A DNA stretch of 64,000 nt from Pseudonocardia broussonetiae (GTDB taxonomy: Bacteria > Actinomycetota > Actinomycetes > Mycobacteriales > Pseudonocardiaceae), in the NCBI RefSeq assembly GCF_013155125.1, contig NZ_CP053564.1, positions 3,665,501-3,729,500 of the forward strand. The letters run 5' to 3'. This document shows, in pieces, positions 42,701-50,230 of the stretch. The translations under genes were made by a program, and so were the position numbers. The notes below the pieces were generated by a model. That model had not been told where the DNA came from. It saw only the letters and a list, made by a program, of their open reading frames with translations, and did not search any database. The stretch's first letter is position 1; the number at the start of each line of letters is the position of its first letter.

Positions 42701-42996
42701 GCGTGGTCCACCAGGTCTGGCTGCCCTACCACTGGGGCCACACCGGGCTCGTGTCCGGCGACGTCGTCAACGACCTGTTCGGGATCGTCGTGGACGCCAA
42801 CGTCTTCATCCAGGAGAGCAAGGTCGCCACCTGCGACGTCCGGCCGGGCCCGCGCCCGCGCGGCGCCGACATGGTGGCGATGCTCGCCGACCTGCGCGCC
42901 CGCGCGGGCATCACGACCGAGACCGGCACGCGCGTCGCCACCGTCCACGGGGTGCCGCACACCGCCGACTCGCCGTCCCCCGAGGAGTCGTCATGA
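39709..42996 (+). CDS. fdnG: Formate dehydrogenase, catalytic alpha subunit (selenocysteine at in-frame TGA)
   Basis: One gene of 1095 residues read through TGA 40276-40278 as Sec190. Before it lies NQARI and after it HSATVPGLGASFGRGGATD, matching the NQARV-Sec-H context of E. coli FdnG. Both parts share one frame. The N-terminal [4Fe-4S] ligands are in CPYCAVGCAQ and GRLCPKGSAS. Molybdopterin-binding stretches include NMAEAHPVGFQWVMEA and the C-terminal EVSPELARVRGLTHLGTAHV. GTG 39709 gives no twin-arginine signal. It overlaps fdnH by four bases. It oxidises formate to CO2 at a Mo/W-bis-MGD centre. Selenocysteine genes are not in this window. Confidence 0.93.
40276..40307 (+). promoter_or_regulatory. 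SECIS element and recoded UGA
   Basis: After UGA 40276-40278 there are 18 bases to an apical loop GGUCU (40297-40301). It closes a 6-bp stem GUCCCC/GGGGGC (40291-40296 / 40302-40307, one U-G pair). The same loop and the same 18-base distance occur in E. coli fdhF, recalled from memory. It should bind SelB and direct selenocysteine insertion. Confidence 0.88.
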
Positions 42997-44039
42997 CCGA
43001 GCGGAACCGCCTGTCCGGGCCGATGGACGACGTGGCGGCCGACGCCGGCTACACCGAGCACCCGGCCCGCGTCGGGTTCTTCACCGACACCTCGGTGTGC
43101 ATCGGCTGCAAGGCCTGCGAGGTCGCGTGCAAGGAGTGGAACACCGTGCCCGAGGACGGGCTCGACCTGCTCGGCATGTCGATGGACAACACCGGCATGC
43201 TCGGCGCCGACTCCTGGCGCCACGTCGCGTTCATCGAGCAGGAGCGCGGGATCGGGCACCAGGAGCCGGCGCTGGACCTGCTGCCGACCGGCCCGTCGGG
43301 GCTGCCGCAGACCTCGCACGCGGTCGAGCCGCGGCTGCGGGCGGCGCCGCGGGGCGGGTCGGAGCTGGGCACCTCGCCGCTGCCCCGGGACCCCGAGGAG
43401 CTGGGGATGCCGTCCTTCTCCCGCCCGGGCGACGGGACCGGGGCCGAGGTCCGCAGCTCCGTGCGCTGGCTGATGGCGTCGGACGTGTGCAAGCACTGCA
43501 CGCACGCCGGCTGCCTCGACGTCTGCCCGACGGGTGCGCTGTTCCGCACCGAGTTCGGCACGGTCGTCGTCCAGCAGGACATCTGCAACGGCTGCGGCTA
43601 CTGCGTCTCGGCCTGCCCGTACGGCGTCATCGACCGCCGCGAGGGCGACGGCCGCGCCCAGAAGTGCACGCTCTGCTACGACCGCATCGGCGACGGGCTG
43701 GAGCCCGCGTGCGCCAAGGCCTGCCCGACGAACTCGATCCAGTTCGGCGACCTCGACGAGCTGCGCGAGCGGGCCGACCGCCGCCTCGAGCAGCTGCACG
43801 GGCTCGGCGTCGAGGAGGCCCGGCTCTACGGCCGCGACCCCGACGACGGCGTGGGCGGCGACGGGGCGTTCTTCCTGCTGCTCGACGAGCCCGAGGTCTA
43901 CGGCCTGCCGCCCGACCCCGTCGTGCCCACCCGCGACGCGCCCGCGATGTGGCGCGCGGCCGGGGCGGCGGCGGTGGCGTTCGCGCTGGCGGGCGTCGGC
44001 GCGTTCCTCGGCGCGGCGCTGCCGGGGGTGCGCCGGTGA
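42993..44039 (+). CDS. fdnH: Formate dehydrogenase iron-sulfur (beta) subunit
   Basis: 348 residues, ATG overlapping the alpha stop. Four ferredoxin-type clusters are visible: CIGCKACEVACKEW, CKHCTHAGCLDVCPTGAL, CNGCGYCVSACPYG and CTLCYDRI ... CAKACP. A hydrophobic C-terminal helix (AAGAAAVAFALAGVGAFLGAAL) anchors it to the membrane, as in FdnH. Compared with FdnH it has an insert of about 50 residues between the first and second clusters. It carries electrons from the alpha subunit to the NrfD-like subunit that overlaps its stop. Confidence 0.93.
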   Translation: MTERNRLSGPMDDVAADAGYTEHPARVGFFTDTSVCIGCKACEVACKEWNTVPEDGLDLLGMSMDNTGMLGADSWRHVAFIEQERGIGHQEPALDLLPTGPSGLPQTSHAVEPRLRAAPRGGSELGTSPLPRDPEELGMPSFSRPGDGTGAEVRSSVRWLMASDVCKHCTHAGCLDVCPTGALFRTEFGTVVVQQDICNGCGYCVSACPYGVIDRREGDGRAQKCTLCYDRIGDGLEPACAKACPTNSIQFGDLDELRERADRRLEQLHGLGVEEARLYGRDPDDGVGGDGAFFLLLDEPEVYGLPPDPVVPTRDAPAMWRAAGAAAVAFALAGVGAFLGAALPGVRR

Positions 44040-45121
44040 CGCGCCGCAGGGACCCGGTGCCCGCCGAGCGGCGCAGCGACCTCAGCGGGATCGGGCAGGA
44101 GGCGCAGCTGTTCCAGGGCGAGCAGCCCCTGCCGCGGCGCCGCCCCGGAGCCGGCCGGGGGAGGGGCGAGCAGACCGTCGTCCCGGACGCGGAGTTCCGC
44201 TCGTACTACGGGCGGCCGGTCCTCAAGGCGCCGGTCTGGGAGTGGAAGATCGCCGCCTACCTGTTCAGCGGCGGGCTGGCGGCGTCGACCGCCGTCCTCG
44301 CGGCCGGGGCCGACCTCACCGGCCGCCCCCGCCTGCGCCGCGCGGGCTGGCTCGGGTCGTTCGGGGCGCTGCTGGCGAGCATGTGGTTCCTGGTGTCTGA
44401 CCTGGGGCGCCCGGAGCGGTTCCACCACATGCTCCGCGTCGCGAAGCCGACCTCGCCGATGAGCGTCGGGACGTGGATCCTCACCCTGTTCGGGCCCGGT
44501 GTGGGCGCCGCCGCGGTGTGGGAGCTCGTGCCCGCGCACCGGCGGGGGCACCCGCTCGCGCGCCTGCTGCGCGCGGTGTCGCGCCCGGCCGGGGTGGCGT
44601 CGGCGGCGGCGGCGCCCGCGGTCGCGGCCTACACCGCCGTGCTGCTCTCGCACACGGCCGTACCCGCGTGGAACGCGGTGCGCGACGAGCTGCCCTTCGT
44701 CTTCACCGGTTCGGCCGCCGCCGCGGGCGGTGGGTTCGGGATGCTCACGACGCCGGTCCGCGAGGCGGGCCCGGCCCGGTGGTTCGCCGTGGCGGGCGCC
44801 GCGACCGAGCTGGCCGCGGGCCGGCGCATGGAGCACCGCGCCGGGCTGGCCGGGGAGGCGCTGCGGACGGGCGGGCCGGGGCGGCTGCGGAAGGCGTCGG
44901 AGCTGCTGACGGCCGCCGGGCTGCTCGGCACGCTGGCGGCGGCGCCGCGCAGCCGGGGCGCGGCGGCGGCGTCCGGGATCGCGCTGCTGGCGGGCAGTGC
45001 GCTGCAGCGGTTCGGGGTGTTCGAGGCCGGGGTGGCGTCGACGAAGGACCCGAAGTACGTGGTGGTGCCGCAGCGCGAGCGGCTCGCCGCCGGTGACGCC
45101 GCGGCCCAGCGGGGCGGCTGA
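44036..45121 (+). CDS. nrfD: NrfD/PsrC-like membrane subunit
   Basis: 361 residues from GTG 44036 overlapping fdnH. A polar about 75-residue N-terminus precedes several membrane helices (IAAYLFSGGLAASTAVLAAG, GSFGALLASMWFLV, WILTLFGPGVGAAAVW, GVASAAAAPAVAAYTAVLL). The NrfD start VWEWKIAAYLF and SDLGRPERFHHMLR are family-typical. It replaces the cytochrome b subunit of E. coli FdnGHI and should pass electrons to menaquinone without haem. Confidence 0.88.
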   Translation: MTRRRDPVPAERRSDLSGIGQEAQLFQGEQPLPRRRPGAGRGRGEQTVVPDAEFRSYYGRPVLKAPVWEWKIAAYLFSGGLAASTAVLAAGADLTGRPRLRRAGWLGSFGALLASMWFLVSDLGRPERFHHMLRVAKPTSPMSVGTWILTLFGPGVGAAAVWELVPAHRRGHPLARLLRAVSRPAGVASAAAAPAVAAYTAVLLSHTAVPAWNAVRDELPFVFTGSAAAAGGGFGMLTTPVREAGPARWFAVAGAATELAAGRRMEHRAGLAGEALRTGGPGRLRKASELLTAAGLLGTLAAAPRSRGAAAASGIALLAGSALQRFGVFEAGVASTKDPKYVVVPQRERLAAGDAAAQRGG

Positions 45122-45234
45122 CGCCCGCCGTCCCCGGACCGGGTGCGCCCGATCCGCTCGTTCACGACCGGTCCGCCCCGGGTACCCGCCGCCGGAAGGA
45201 GGACGGGGAGCGGGAGGGGAGCGGGACGGCACGC

Positions 45235-45534
45235 ATGGGCCTGGACGTCCGGACGCGTCCCGGCGACGACGGGACGGTGACCGTCGCCGTCGCCGGGGAC
45301 GTCGACCTGTCCGCCGCCGACGCGCTGCGCACCGCCGTCGGCGACGCGGTCGCGTCGGGCTCGCCGGTGGTGCTCGACCTCACCGCCGTCCGCTACCTCG
45401 ACAGCGCCGGGGTGAAGGTCCTGTTCGAGTGCGTCGGGCGGCCGGTGGAGGTCGCGGTCGACGCGCGGAGCCTGCTGCCCCGCGTCCTCGCGATCACCGG
45501 CCTGGACCGCCGGCTGGTCGTGCACGAGCGCTGA
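45235..45534 (+). CDS. STAS-domain anti-sigma factor antagonist
   Basis: 99 residues, a single STAS domain. VTVAVAGDVDLSAADALRTAV is at the N-terminus and the phosphorylatable Ser is in VRYLDSAGVKVLF near residue 57. Such proteins bind RsbW-like kinases in partner switching. ATG 45235 has a purine-rich upstream region. It stands alone; its partner may be the HATPase protein at 55092 or one elsewhere. Confidence 0.85.
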   Translation: MGLDVRTRPGDDGTVTVAVAGDVDLSAADALRTAVGDAVASGSPVVLDLTAVRYLDSAGVKVLFECVGRPVEVAVDARSLLPRVLAITGLDRRLVVHER

Positions 45535-45570
45535 GCCGTGCGGTCGGAGATCGGCCGACGCGCCGGGCCG

Positions 45571-45612
45571 GTGCATCCAGGAGCGCCCCCCGGGCGGTAG
45601 TCCCGGATGCAC
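45571..45612. promoter_or_regulatory. Inverted repeat upstream of DUF4397 gene
   Basis: GTGCATCC (45571-45578) and GGATGCAC (45605-45612) form a perfect 8-bp inverted repeat with a 26-base GC-rich loop, 31 bases before ATG 45643. It may end the STAS transcript or control the DUF4397-sortase-sigma operon. Confidence 0.4.
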
Positions 45613-45642
45613 GCTCCCCACCGCCCACCAGAGGAAGCACCC

Positions 45643-46458
45643 ATGCGCAGAACCACCCTCGCCGCCTGCGGCGTCGCCGCGGCACTGGCGACGACCCTGG
45701 CCGTGGCCCCCGCCGCGTTCGCTCAGGAGACCGGCACCGTCTACGTCGTCCACGGCATCCCGGACACGCCCGTGGACGTCTACGTCGACGGCACCCGCGC
45801 CCTCGACGACTTCCAGCCCGGCACGAGCGCCGGTCCCGTCGACCTGCCCGCGGGCAGCCGCGAGGTCGCGGTCTTCCCGGCCGACGCGGCCGACGGCTCC
45901 GGCGAGCCGCTGCTCTCGGCGACCGCCGACCTGCCCGCGGGCGGGAACGTCACGCTCGTGGCGCACCTGACCGAGGGCGGCGACCCGACCGTCACCCCGT
46001 TCGTCAACGACGTGTCGTCGGTGCCGGCCGGGCAGGCCCGCCTCGTCGTGCGGCACACCGCCGCCGCGCCCGCCGTGGACGTGCTCGCCGGCGGCTCGCC
46101 GGTCGTGTCCGGGCTGACCAACCCGGACCAGGAGGCGCTGGAGGTGCCCGCGGGCACCGTGTCGGCCTCCGTGGCCGCCGCCGGGACCACCGAGCCCGTC
46201 ATCGGCCCGGCCGACCTCGACCTGGCCGAGGGCACCGCGACGTTCGTGCACGCGATCGGCTCGCTGGAGGCCGGCAACCTCGACCTCGTCGTCGTCACGG
46301 TCGACGGGCTGCACAGCGCGCCGTCGGGCGTCCCGTCCGGCGCGCCCTCGGGCTCCCCGTACGAGCCCGGCGCCCCCGCGTGGATGCTGCTGCTGGGCGT
46401 CGGTGGCCTGGCCGCCGTGACCGTGGGCGCCGCCCGCGTCGCGGCCGCACGGCGCTGA
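45643..46458 (+). CDS. Secreted DUF4397-domain protein with C-terminal membrane anchor
   Basis: 271 residues from ATG 45643 (GAGGAAG upstream). A Sec signal peptide (MRRTTLAACGVAAALATTLA ... AFAQ) is cut after about residue 28. Two DUF4397 units follow: YVVHGIPDTPVDVYVDG and LVVRHTAAAPAVDVLAGG. A Ser/Gly/Pro linker, a membrane helix (WMLLLGVGGLAAVTVGAA) and an Arg-rich tail end the protein, in the order of a sortase sorting signal. No LPxTG is visible; SPYEPGAP occupies that place. It is followed directly by a sortase gene. Confidence 0.87.
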   Translation: MRRTTLAACGVAAALATTLAVAPAAFAQETGTVYVVHGIPDTPVDVYVDGTRALDDFQPGTSAGPVDLPAGSREVAVFPADAADGSGEPLLSATADLPAGGNVTLVAHLTEGGDPTVTPFVNDVSSVPAGQARLVVRHTAAAPAVDVLAGGSPVVSGLTNPDQEALEVPAGTVSASVAAAGTTEPVIGPADLDLAEGTATFVHAIGSLEAGNLDLVVVTVDGLHSAPSGVPSGAPSGSPYEPGAPAWMLLLGVGGLAAVTVGAARVAAARR

Positions 46459-46469
46459 TCGCGCGCGCG

Positions 46470-47081
46470 GTGGCCGCGGTGGCCGTGCTCGCCCTCGCGG
46501 GGTGCGCGGCCACACCGACCGCTCCCGCGGCGGCGCCCGCCGCGGCCACCGCACCGTCGCCCGCCCCCTCGCCGTCCGCCGCTCCGTGGTCCACGGCCCC
46601 TCCGGAGCCCGGTGATCGTGTCGCGGCGCCGTCTCGGGTGCGGTTGGCTTCCCTCGACGTGGACGTCGAGGTCGTCGACGTCGGGGTGGACGAGCGGGGC
46701 GAGATGGAGGTGCCGCAGGACGTGTCGACCGTCGGCTGGTACCGCTTCGGGCCCGGACCGGGCGCCGCGGCGGGCTCCGCCGTGCTCTCGGGTCACGTCG
46801 ACGACCGCGTGCAGGGCGAGGGCGCGTTCTACCGCCTGAGCGAGCTCGCGCCCGGCGACGCCGTGGAGGTCGAGCTGGCCGACGGCGCGGTCGTGGCCTA
46901 CGTCGTCGACCGCGTCCGCAGGATCGCCAAGGAGGAGCTGCCCGTCGACGAGCTCTTCGCCCGCGACGGGGCGCCGGTGCTCACGCTGGTGACCTGCGGC
47001 GGCGACTTCGACCGCGAGGCCCGCTCGTACCGGGAGAACGTCGTCGTGACGGCGTCGCCCACCGGAGGCGGCGCGGCATGA
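46470..47081 (+). CDS. Class F sortase (lipoprotein-like N-terminus)
   Basis: 203 residues if GTG 46470 is used. A non-standard CTG start at 46455, overlapping the preceding stop, would give a better signal peptide (LIARAVAAVAVLALAGC). The lipobox LAGC is followed by a Pro/Ala-rich linker. The sortase core has catalytic His in SAVLSGHVDD, Cys in LTLVTCGGDFD and Arg in DREARSYRENVVV. Class F sortases attach or process surface proteins. The upstream DUF4397 protein is the obvious candidate substrate. The stop overlaps the sigma factor start. Confidence 0.85.
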   Translation: MAAVAVLALAGCAATPTAPAAAPAAATAPSPAPSPSAAPWSTAPPEPGDRVAAPSRVRLASLDVDVEVVDVGVDERGEMEVPQDVSTVGWYRFGPGPGAAAGSAVLSGHVDDRVQGEGAFYRLSELAPGDAVEVELADGAVVAYVVDRVRRIAKEELPVDELFARDGAPVLTLVTCGGDFDREARSYRENVVVTASPTGGGAA

Positions 47082-47650
47082 CCGAGGAGCCCGACCGGGC
47101 CCTGGCCAGGAGCTTCCTGGCCGGGGACCCGGTCGCGCTCCGCGCGCTGTGGGACGCCCACGGCCGGTCGGTCTACGGCTTCGCGCTGCGCTGCCTGCGC
47201 AGCCACCACGACGCCGAGGACGTCACCCAGCAGGTGTTCGTCCGTGCCTGGCGCAGCCGCGCCACCTACGATCCGGAGCGGGGGCGCGCCGGCGCCTGGC
47301 TGATGGGCATCGCCCGCCACCAGGTCGCCGACCGGCTCACGGCCCGCAACCGCGACAACGAGGTCATGGACCGGGCCGCCCGGGCCGGCGTGGACCTCGC
47401 CGGCTCCCACGGACGCCCGCGCGGGGTCCCGGATCACGTGGTGGAGGCGGTGGTGGTGGCCGACGAGCTGAACCGGTTGCCACCCCAGCAGCGAACGGTG
47501 GTGCGACTGGCCTTCTTCGACGACCTGACGCACCAGCAGATCGCGACGCTGACGGGGCTGCCCCTCGGCACGGTCAAGAGCCATCTCCGGCGCGGGCTGG
47601 AGCGGTTGCGACGACGGTGGGAGGTCGACGGTGTGGCACCCCGATCCTGA
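47078..47650 (+). CDS. ECF-type RNA polymerase sigma factor
   Basis: 190 residues from ATG 47078. Region 2 is SVYGFALRCLRSHHDAEDVTQQVFVRAWRS. Region 4 is LNRLPPQQRTVVRLAFFDDLTHQQIATLTGLPLGTVKSHLRRGLERL-like at residues 130-172. It resembles the SigK/SigL group that pairs with zinc-binding anti-sigma factors. The anti-sigma gene begins 20 bases before its end. It likely autoregulates the DUF4397-sortase operon. Confidence 0.9.
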   Translation: MTEEPDRALARSFLAGDPVALRALWDAHGRSVYGFALRCLRSHHDAEDVTQQVFVRAWRSRATYDPERGRAGAWLMGIARHQVADRLTARNRDNEVMDRAARAGVDLAGSHGRPRGVPDHVVEAVVVADELNRLPPQQRTVVRLAFFDDLTHQQIATLTGLPLGTVKSHLRRGLERLRRRWEVDGVAPRS

Positions 47651-48332
47651 CCTGCTCACCCTCGCGGCCCTGCCCGCCGAGGCGCGGGACCCCGCCGTCC
47701 AGCGGCACCTCGAGGGGTGCGCGCTGTGCCGTGGCCACGTGGAGTCGCTGCGCCGCACCGTCGACCTGGCGGTGGCCGGTGCCGCCGACGGCAGCGAGTA
47801 CGGCGAGCCGCCGGACCGCGTCTGGGCCGCGATCACCGGCGAGCTGCACATCACGCCGGACACCGCTCCCGCCCCCGTGTCCCGGCGGTTCCTGCGCCGC
47901 GCCGCGGTGCCCGTCGCCGCCGCGCTCGTCGCACTCATGGCGGGGCTGGGCCTGGGCTGGGCGGTCGCGTCCGCGCCGCCGCGGCCCGGGCCGCAGGCCG
48001 TGCTCGCGACGGTCGACGCGGCCGAGCCCGGCGCCTCCGGCACGGCGGGACTCGCCGAGGACCGCGGGCGGCGGGTGGTCGTCGTCCGCGTCGAGGGGGC
48101 GGTGCCGCCGCCCGGCACCGACTACCTCGAGGCCTGGCTGATGGACACCTCGGGCGGGGGACTGGTGTCCCTCGGGGCGCTGGCCCGCGACGGCGACGGC
48201 TACCGCGGGGAGTTCAGCGTGCCCGCGGACCTGCCGACCGCCCGGTTCGCGACGGTCGACGTCTCCGCCGAGCGGTGGGACGGCGACGAGCGGCACTCCC
48301 GGACCAGCCTGGTGCGCGGCGCGCTGACCTGA
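47631..48332 (+). CDS. Anti-sigma factor (zinc-binding ZAS domain, RskA-like C-terminus)
   Basis: 233 residues from GTG 47631, overlapping the sigma gene by 20 bases. The cytoplasmic ZAS motif is HLEGCALCRGH (H-x3-C-x2-C) at residues 26-36. A single membrane helix lies at about residues 90-112 (AAVPVAAALVALMAGLGLGWA). The extracellular domain matches the RskA type (LEAWLMDTSGGGLVSLGALA). It holds the ECF sigma factor inactive until cut by proteolysis. Confidence 0.9.
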   Translation: MWHPDPDLLTLAALPAEARDPAVQRHLEGCALCRGHVESLRRTVDLAVAGAADGSEYGEPPDRVWAAITGELHITPDTAPAPVSRRFLRRAAVPVAAALVALMAGLGLGWAVASAPPRPGPQAVLATVDAAEPGASGTAGLAEDRGRRVVVVRVEGAVPPPGTDYLEAWLMDTSGGGLVSLGALARDGDGYRGEFSVPADLPTARFATVDVSAERWDGDERHSRTSLVRGALT

Positions 48333-48359
48333 CCCGGGCCGCCCCACGCCGCCGCAGGC

Positions 48360-48524
48360 CTACGAGCCCGCCTCCTGCGCGTCGTCGGTGTCGACCACGT
48401 CGGCGTCGTCGTCGCGGCCCCCGGTCGACGCCCCGTCGGGCAGACCGTCGGGCCGGTCCTCCGGCGGTGCGGTCATGGTGGGCTCGGCGTCCTGGTCGTG
48501 CTCGTCCTCGCGCTGTGTCGTCAT
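48360..48524 (-). CDS. Small acidic hypothetical protein
   Basis: 54 residues, rich in Asp and Glu (EDEHDQDAEP, GGRDDDADVVDTDDAQEAGS). ATG 48524 lacks a clear ribosome-binding site. The frame is also the frame of the start of the broken DUF1636 gene upstream. It may be a short disordered protein or the tail of a longer ancestral reading frame. It is kept at low confidence. Confidence 0.4.
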   Translation of the reverse strand: MTTQREDEHDQDAEPTMTAPPEDRPDGLPDGASTGGRDDDADVVDTDDAQEAGS

Positions 48525-48529
48525 GGCGG

Positions 48530-48899
48530 GGGCGTACCCGGTACGGGCCCGCCCAAGGGGCCGTCGCCGCCGGGAAGCGCTTGAGCGTGACCGACCCGAG
48601 CCGGTCGGCCAGCGCCCCGGGCACCTCCCACTCCGAGGGCGCGCCGGTGGGGGAGGCCTCGTGCGCCGCCGCGGCGGCGAGGACGGCGGCGGCGTCGCCC
48701 TCGCCGAGCCGGGTAGACGCACGCGCGCCTTCCCCGGCCCGTCGAGGGCGACCACGCCGTCCTCGGGGCAGCCGCCCAGGCACGGCACCCCGCGGACGGC
48801 GACCCCGGAGCCGGCCAGCGCCCGGAGCAGGCGCCGGCCGAACTCGCCGCTCGCGCGGGTGTCGTAGCGCGGGCAGGTGCGGCAGACCAGCAGGGTCAC
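48530..48899 (-). pseudogene. DUF1636-like metal-binding protein, frameshifted
   Basis: GTG 48899 starts TLLVCRTCPRYDTR ... VRGVPCLGGCPEDGVVAL, with the paired Cys motifs of DUF1636 (2Fe-2S-like) proteins. The family sequence then continues in another frame from about 48720 (RLGEGDAAAVLAAAAAHEAS, SEWEVPGALADRL, GSVTLKRFPA). Third-position GC supports coding in that second frame until about 48540. A small indel near 48715-48725 must separate the halves. No early stop follows in the second frame, so the true end is uncertain. Confidence 0.6.
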
Positions 48900-48907
48900 C
48901 GCGCGGC

Positions 48908-50200
48908 CTACGGGCGCCGGCCGACGAGCTGCTCGGTGCCCGTGGCCGGCATGTTCCCGGGGTCGGGGGCCGGCGCCTCGTCGGCGGGGCTCTCCTTGTG
49001 GAACCGCCCGTCCTTCATCACGTAGTGCAGCCGGTCGTGGTCCTGCAGCACGGTGATGTCGGCGAGCGGGTCGCCGTCGACGAGGATCAGGTCGGCGAGG
49101 TACCCGGGCTGGACCTTGCCCAGCTCGTGGGGCCGCAGCATGATCTCCCCGCCGAGCGCGGTGGCCGACAGGATCGCCTCCATCGGCGTGAAGCCGAGCA
49201 GCTCGACGAAGTGCTCCAGGTCGCGGGCGTAGGTGCCGTGCGGGGTCCAGGCGAACCCGTAGTCGCCGCCGGGCAGCAGCTTGATCCCGCGCCGGTGCAT
49301 CTCGCGCAGCCCCTTGACCGCCTGCTCGAGCTCCTTCTTGTAGCCGACGGCCTCGGCGGCCTCCTGCGGGAAGCCGAACGCCTCCGCCTCGTAGAGGGTG
49401 GCGACGAGCCAGTTCAGGCCGGGCGCGACGAACACCCAGTCCTTGGCCTCCTCGAGCATGTCCAGGCCCTCCTCGTCGACGAAGGAGGCGTGGTAGACGA
49501 TGTCGACGCCGTGGCGGACGCACATCCGCACGCTCTCCGCGCTGCGGGCGTGGGCGCAGACCCGCTTGCCGCGCCGGTGGGCCTCGGTGACGGCGGCGGC
49601 CACCTCCTCGTCGGAGAAGTAGGTGTCCTCGGCGCGCTGGGTGCCGGTGATCTCCTCGCCGGTCATCGACAGCTTGATCTGGTCGACGCCGAGCTCGATC
49701 AGCTCGCGCACGGCCTTGCGCATGCCCTCGGGGCCGTCGGCGAACTTGGTGATGGACTTGATGAGGGCGCCGCCGGTGACCGCGATCTCCGGGCCGTTGG
49801 CGAGGTAGCGCGGGCCGGGGATGCGCCCGGCGTCGATCGCGTCGCGGCAGACGACGTCGAGGCGGTCCTTCGCCGACGCGGCGCCCAGGCACATCGTGTA
49901 GCCGGAGTCGATGTAGGTGCGCGCCGACTCGATGCAGAACAGCAGGTGCTCCTCGACGGGCATCGTGCCCAGGCCGTCGAGGTCGGCGCTGTTGTTCCAG
50001 GAGAAGTGGGTGTGGGCGTCGCACAGCCCGGACATCAGGGTGCGGCCGCGGCCCTCGACGACGCGGGCGCCCGCCGCCCGGGCGGGGTCGACGGTGCCGA
50101 CGGCGGCGATCCGGTCGTCCTCGACGAGGACGTCACCGGGGTAGGGGTCGGCTCCCGTGGAGTCGAGGATCGAGACGTTGCGGAACAGGGTCGTGCTCAT
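48908..50200 (-). CDS. Amidohydrolase family metal-dependent hydrolase
   Basis: 430 residues. Metal ligands are GLCDAHTHF (H-x-H near residue 62), the probable carboxylated Lys in VDQIKLSMTGE near residue 180, KRVCAHARS, DIVYHASFVDE and the Asp in KLLPGGDYGF. The C-terminal beta-sandwich returns in GYLADLILVDGDPL. It resembles imidazolonepropionase/prolidase-like enzymes of unknown substrate. It follows an alpha/beta hydrolase and a FAH-family gene in one leftward run. Confidence 0.87.
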   Translation of the reverse strand: MSTTLFRNVSILDSTGADPYPGDVLVEDDRIAAVGTVDPARAAGARVVEGRGRTLMSGLCDAHTHFSWNNSADLDGLGTMPVEEHLLFCIESARTYIDSGYTMCLGAASAKDRLDVVCRDAIDAGRIPGPRYLANGPEIAVTGGALIKSITKFADGPEGMRKAVRELIELGVDQIKLSMTGEEITGTQRAEDTYFSDEEVAAAVTEAHRRGKRVCAHARSAESVRMCVRHGVDIVYHASFVDEEGLDMLEEAKDWVFVAPGLNWLVATLYEAEAFGFPQEAAEAVGYKKELEQAVKGLREMHRRGIKLLPGGDYGFAWTPHGTYARDLEHFVELLGFTPMEAILSATALGGEIMLRPHELGKVQPGYLADLILVDGDPLADITVLQDHDRLHYVMKDGRFHKESPADEAPAPDPGNMPATGTEQLVGRRP

Positions 50201-50230
50201 CGCGGGTGACTCCTCGTCGGTGAGGCGGGA

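Noticed and set aside
39517..42960. 1147-codon leftward open frame opposite the formate dehydrogenase
   Set aside because: Antisense shadow rich in Arg, Val and His with no domain. The rightward gene is certain.
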